This document shows, one piece after another, positions 3,482-5,799 of a stretch of DNA of 5,799 bases. Position numbers and translations under genes: made by a program. Each line of letters starts with the position of its first letter. Position 1 is the first letter of the stretch. The stretch is from Desulfobacterales bacterium (lineage in GTDB: Bacteria; Desulfobacterota; DSM-4660; Desulfatiglandales; Desulfatiglandaceae). Under the pieces are notes generated by a model. It was not told where the DNA came from and did not search any database. It saw nothing but the letters and a program-made list of their open reading frames with translations. The stretch is from positions 1 to 5,799 of the forward strand of contig JAIOSR010000271.1 of NCBI GenBank assembly GCA_021107495.1. The letters run 5' to 3'.

Positions 3482-5797
3482 ATGAAAACGGATAAACCAG
3501 AAAGGGTTGAAAAGTCCTCAACGGAAAAGCCGTCGGAAAATTCTTCAGAAGACGTCAATTACATGAGTGAAGGTATGTTAACTGCCTGTGAAACGCTTTC
3601 CAGTGAACGTTATCAGGCCTTTGTGGATAATATCAGAGAAGGGGTCTATGAGGTGGATATCCATGGCAACTTCTTGTATTTCAATGATTCCATTACCAGG
3701 ATATTCGGATATTCGAGAGATGAGGTGCAATTCCAGAACTTTGCCAGGTTTATGGATGAAGAACAGGCCAAAAAGGCGTTAGATGCCTTTAACGGGATGT
3801 ATGAGACAGGTAAAGGCTCTTTAAATCTGCTCAAGATTACAGCCAAAAGCGGTGCTCAAAGGGTCGTTGAGATTTCGGCCAATCCGATTGAAAATAAGGA
3901 GGGTGAAAAGGTCGGGTTTCGCGGCATTGCCCGCGATGTGACGGAAAGATACAGGAGCCAGGAGGCCCTGCGGAAATCGGAAAGGCGCTACAGGACCTTC
4001 CTGGATTTTGCACCTTATCCTATTGTTGTGTTTACCCTGGATGGACGTGTAACCTATCTGAATCCTGCGTTCACCAGAACCTTTGGCTGGACCTTTGCTC
4101 AATTGGAAGGAAAAACCATTCCTTATGTGCCATCCGGCCTGGAGCAGGAAACCAGTGAAATTATTCAAAGGCTTTTTGAGAAAAAGGTCATAATGCGTCA
4201 CGAAACCCAGCGGCTGACTAAAGACGGTCGGGTCTTGGATGTTGTTATGCGGGGCGCTGTATATTCCGAGACAAAAAAGGAACTGTCCGGGCAATTAGTG
4301 ATTCTCAGGGATATTACCCAGGAGAAAAGGATCCTACGGAACAATGAGGCCCTGCTTCGGATCGGTATGGCCCTGCCCGAATATCCCGACCTGGAGGACC
4401 TTCTGGATTATACCAGCGGCGAGATCAAAAGTCTTTTGGAGACTGAGGGCGCCATAGTTATACTCCTGGACGAAGAAAAAAACGAGCTGTTTTTCAAGGC
4501 CGTGGCTTATGACGATTCAGCCGCGGAAAAGAGGATGAAGGAAATCCGCTATTCCGCCGACAAAGGTGTTTCCGGCCGAGTCATACATACGGGGGATTCC
4601 ATCATAGTACCGGACACCTCAAAAGACCCCAATTTTTATGCCGCGGTTGATATCTTGGGGGGATTCAAGACCCGGAATATTTTGGATGTTCCATTGAGAA
4701 GCAAGGACAGGATCATAGGGGTTTTGTGTGCCATTAATAAAAAGACAGGGGCCTTTGATAAGACGGATGTTGAACTTTTAAATATGATAGCGGGTACGGT
4801 AGCTCTTTCCATTGATAATGCCAGGGTCTCAGACGAGTTGAAGGACGCCTACGAAGAAGTCACGAGCCTGAACCGGGCCAAGGACAAGGTTATCAATCAT
4901 CTTTCCCACGAACTTAAGACGCCCCTTTCCGTCCTCAGGGCCTCCCTGAATATCTTGGAGAAAAGGCTTTCCTCGCTTAAGGATGAGACATGGCATGCCA
5001 CCTTAGACCGGGCCCAGAGAAATCTGGACCGCATGCTGGAGATGCAGTACCAGGTGGAAGACATCATGCGGGAAAGACACTACGACACGCATCACATGCT
5101 TTCACGGTTACTGTATGAATGTGCGGATGATCTGGCGTCCCTTGTGGCGGAGGAGGTGGGGGAAGGTCAAATAGTCGAAAGAATCAGTAGCCGCATTGAT
5201 GAAATATATGGGCCGCGTGAAAGCCCTTCACAAGAGATTTTTCTTGATCAATTTGTTCCCAAAGTCCTTGCGGAAATCAAGCCGCTCTTTGCTAACCGGG
5301 GGTTAGAAATTGTGACCGCTTTTGAATCTACCCCGGTAATTAGTATGCCTGTTGACCCTCTCAAAAAAGTGGTTTTCGGTCTAATCAAAAATGCAGTGGA
5401 AAATACGCCGGATGAGGGGAAAATAGAAATTTTCGTTCGAACAAGGGGTCATGGAGCCGAACTGCTGGTCCGTGATTATGGCGTGGGTATCACCGTTGAT
5501 AACCGGAGACGTATTTTTGAAGGCTTTTTTGCGACCCAGGAGACCCTAAATTATTCGTCCAAGCGGCCTTTTGAATTTAATGCCGGTGGAAAAGGAGCGG
5601 ACCTGCTGCGAATGAAGATCTTTTCCGAGCGCTATGATTTTAAAATTGAAATGAGTTCTACAAGATGCGGACACATACCAATGGATAAAGACATATGCCC
5701 GGGCAGGATAAGTGAATGTGATTTCTGCAAAGAGAAGGAAGACTGTTATCAATCCGGAGGAACGAGCTTTAAGGTTTTTTTCCCTGAAGTGTCTTAG
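3482..5797 (+). CDS. Soluble PAS-PAS-GAF sensor histidine kinase with C-terminal Cys cluster
   Basis: A complete 771-residue kinase with no signal peptide or membrane helix, so it acts in the cytoplasm. Domains in order: PAS 1 (about 43-155), PAS 2 (167-285), GAF (290-455, with GVSGRV, LDVPL and GVLCAINK), HisKA with phosphoacceptor H476 in HLSHELKTPL, a charged helical stretch (525-585) longer than usual, and HATPase with N-box N637 in LIKNAVENTP and G1 box DYGVGI at 665-670. The G2 region is GGKGADLL. Between it and the final GGTSFKVFFP strand sits an insert with C729, C739, C746, C749 and C755 (C-X9-C-X6-C-X2-C-X5-C), which could bind Zn or an Fe-S cluster. The ATG has no strong Shine-Dalgarno (GGGG 11 nt upstream), and an in-frame TAA upstream blocks a longer start. 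It ends in TAG 2 nt before the window edge. The signal and response regulator are unknown. Confidence 0.93.
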   Translation: MKTDKPERVEKSSTEKPSENSSEDVNYMSEGMLTACETLSSERYQAFVDNIREGVYEVDIHGNFLYFNDSITRIFGYSRDEVQFQNFARFMDEEQAKKALDAFNGMYETGKGSLNLLKITAKSGAQRVVEISANPIENKEGEKVGFRGIARDVTERYRSQEALRKSERRYRTFLDFAPYPIVVFTLDGRVTYLNPAFTRTFGWTFAQLEGKTIPYVPSGLEQETSEIIQRLFEKKVIMRHETQRLTKDGRVLDVVMRGAVYSETKKELSGQLVILRDITQEKRILRNNEALLRIGMALPEYPDLEDLLDYTSGEIKSLLETEGAIVILLDEEKNELFFKAVAYDDSAAEKRMKEIRYSADKGVSGRVIHTGDSIIVPDTSKDPNFYAAVDILGGFKTRNILDVPLRSKDRIIGVLCAINKKTGAFDKTDVELLNMIAGTVALSIDNARVSDELKDAYEEVTSLNRAKDKVINHLSHELKTPLSVLRASLNILEKRLSSLKDETWHATLDRAQRNLDRMLEMQYQVEDIMRERHYDTHHMLSRLLYECADDLASLVAEEVGEGQIVERISSRIDEIYGPRESPSQEIFLDQFVPKVLAEIKPLFANRGLEIVTAFESTPVISMPVDPLKKVVFGLIKNAVENTPDEGKIEIFVRTRGHGAELLVRDYGVGITVDNRRRIFEGFFATQETLNYSSKRPFEFNAGGKGADLLRMKIFSERYDFKIEMSSTRCGHIPMDKDICPGRISECDFCKEKEDCYQSGGTSFKVFFPEVS

Positions 5798-5799
5798 GG

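Noticed and set aside
3821..4294. 157-codon minus-strand open frame
   Set aside because: It lies fully inside the PAS region of the histidine kinase gene and its translation resembles no family I know; it is a shadow frame.

Overview
The window looks like chromosomal DNA from a deltaproteobacterium (Desulfobacterota; an anaerobic sulfate reducer or syntroph). This is inferred from the gene set (Rex, a flavin reductase resembling the N-terminal half of high-molecular-weight rubredoxin, a PAS/PAS/GAF kinase with a C-terminal cysteine cluster) and from short intergenic repeats of a kind I associate with that group. No rRNA, tRNA, CRISPR array or intact transposase gene was seen.

Layout: 1-359 is non-coding and AT-rich, with one copy of a dispersed 40-bp repeat followed by degenerate octamers. 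From 2663 down to 360 runs a compact minus-strand operon: rex (NADH-sensing repressor), an exported two-domain DUF1573 protein, rnhA (RNase HI) and a flavin reductase domain protein. The first gap is 17 nt, the next junction is an 11-nt overlap, and the last gap is 15 nt. From 2664 to 3481 lies an 818-bp divergent intergenic region holding a rex promoter, palindromes, a second copy of the 40-bp repeat, opposed octamer arrays and a MITE-like element of about 200 bp. From 3482 to 5797 is one complete plus-strand soluble hybrid-input histidine kinase with its own promoter.

The main discovery is in the DUF1573 gene. Its reading frame is continuous from a GTG with a strong Shine-Dalgarno at 2004 to the stop at 1297, except for a single in-frame TGA at 1786-1788. 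That TGA falls exactly on the first cysteine of the family's CGCT signature, giving Sec-Gly-Cys-Thr. The frame stays open and recognisable on both sides, a GC-rich hairpin follows at SECIS-like distance, and the only cysteine left in the mature protein is the partner two residues away. I read this as a probable periplasmic DUF1573 selenoprotein. I do not recall one being described, but I cannot search. TGA ends this gene and its two downstream neighbours, so general reassignment of TGA is not the explanation.

Functionally the operon links redox sensing (Rex), a putative thiol/selenol periplasmic protein and a flavin-dependent reductase; rnhA may simply be co-transcribed. The divergent kinase carries its own cysteine cluster and could be a redox or metal sensor. 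Its response regulator is not in the window.
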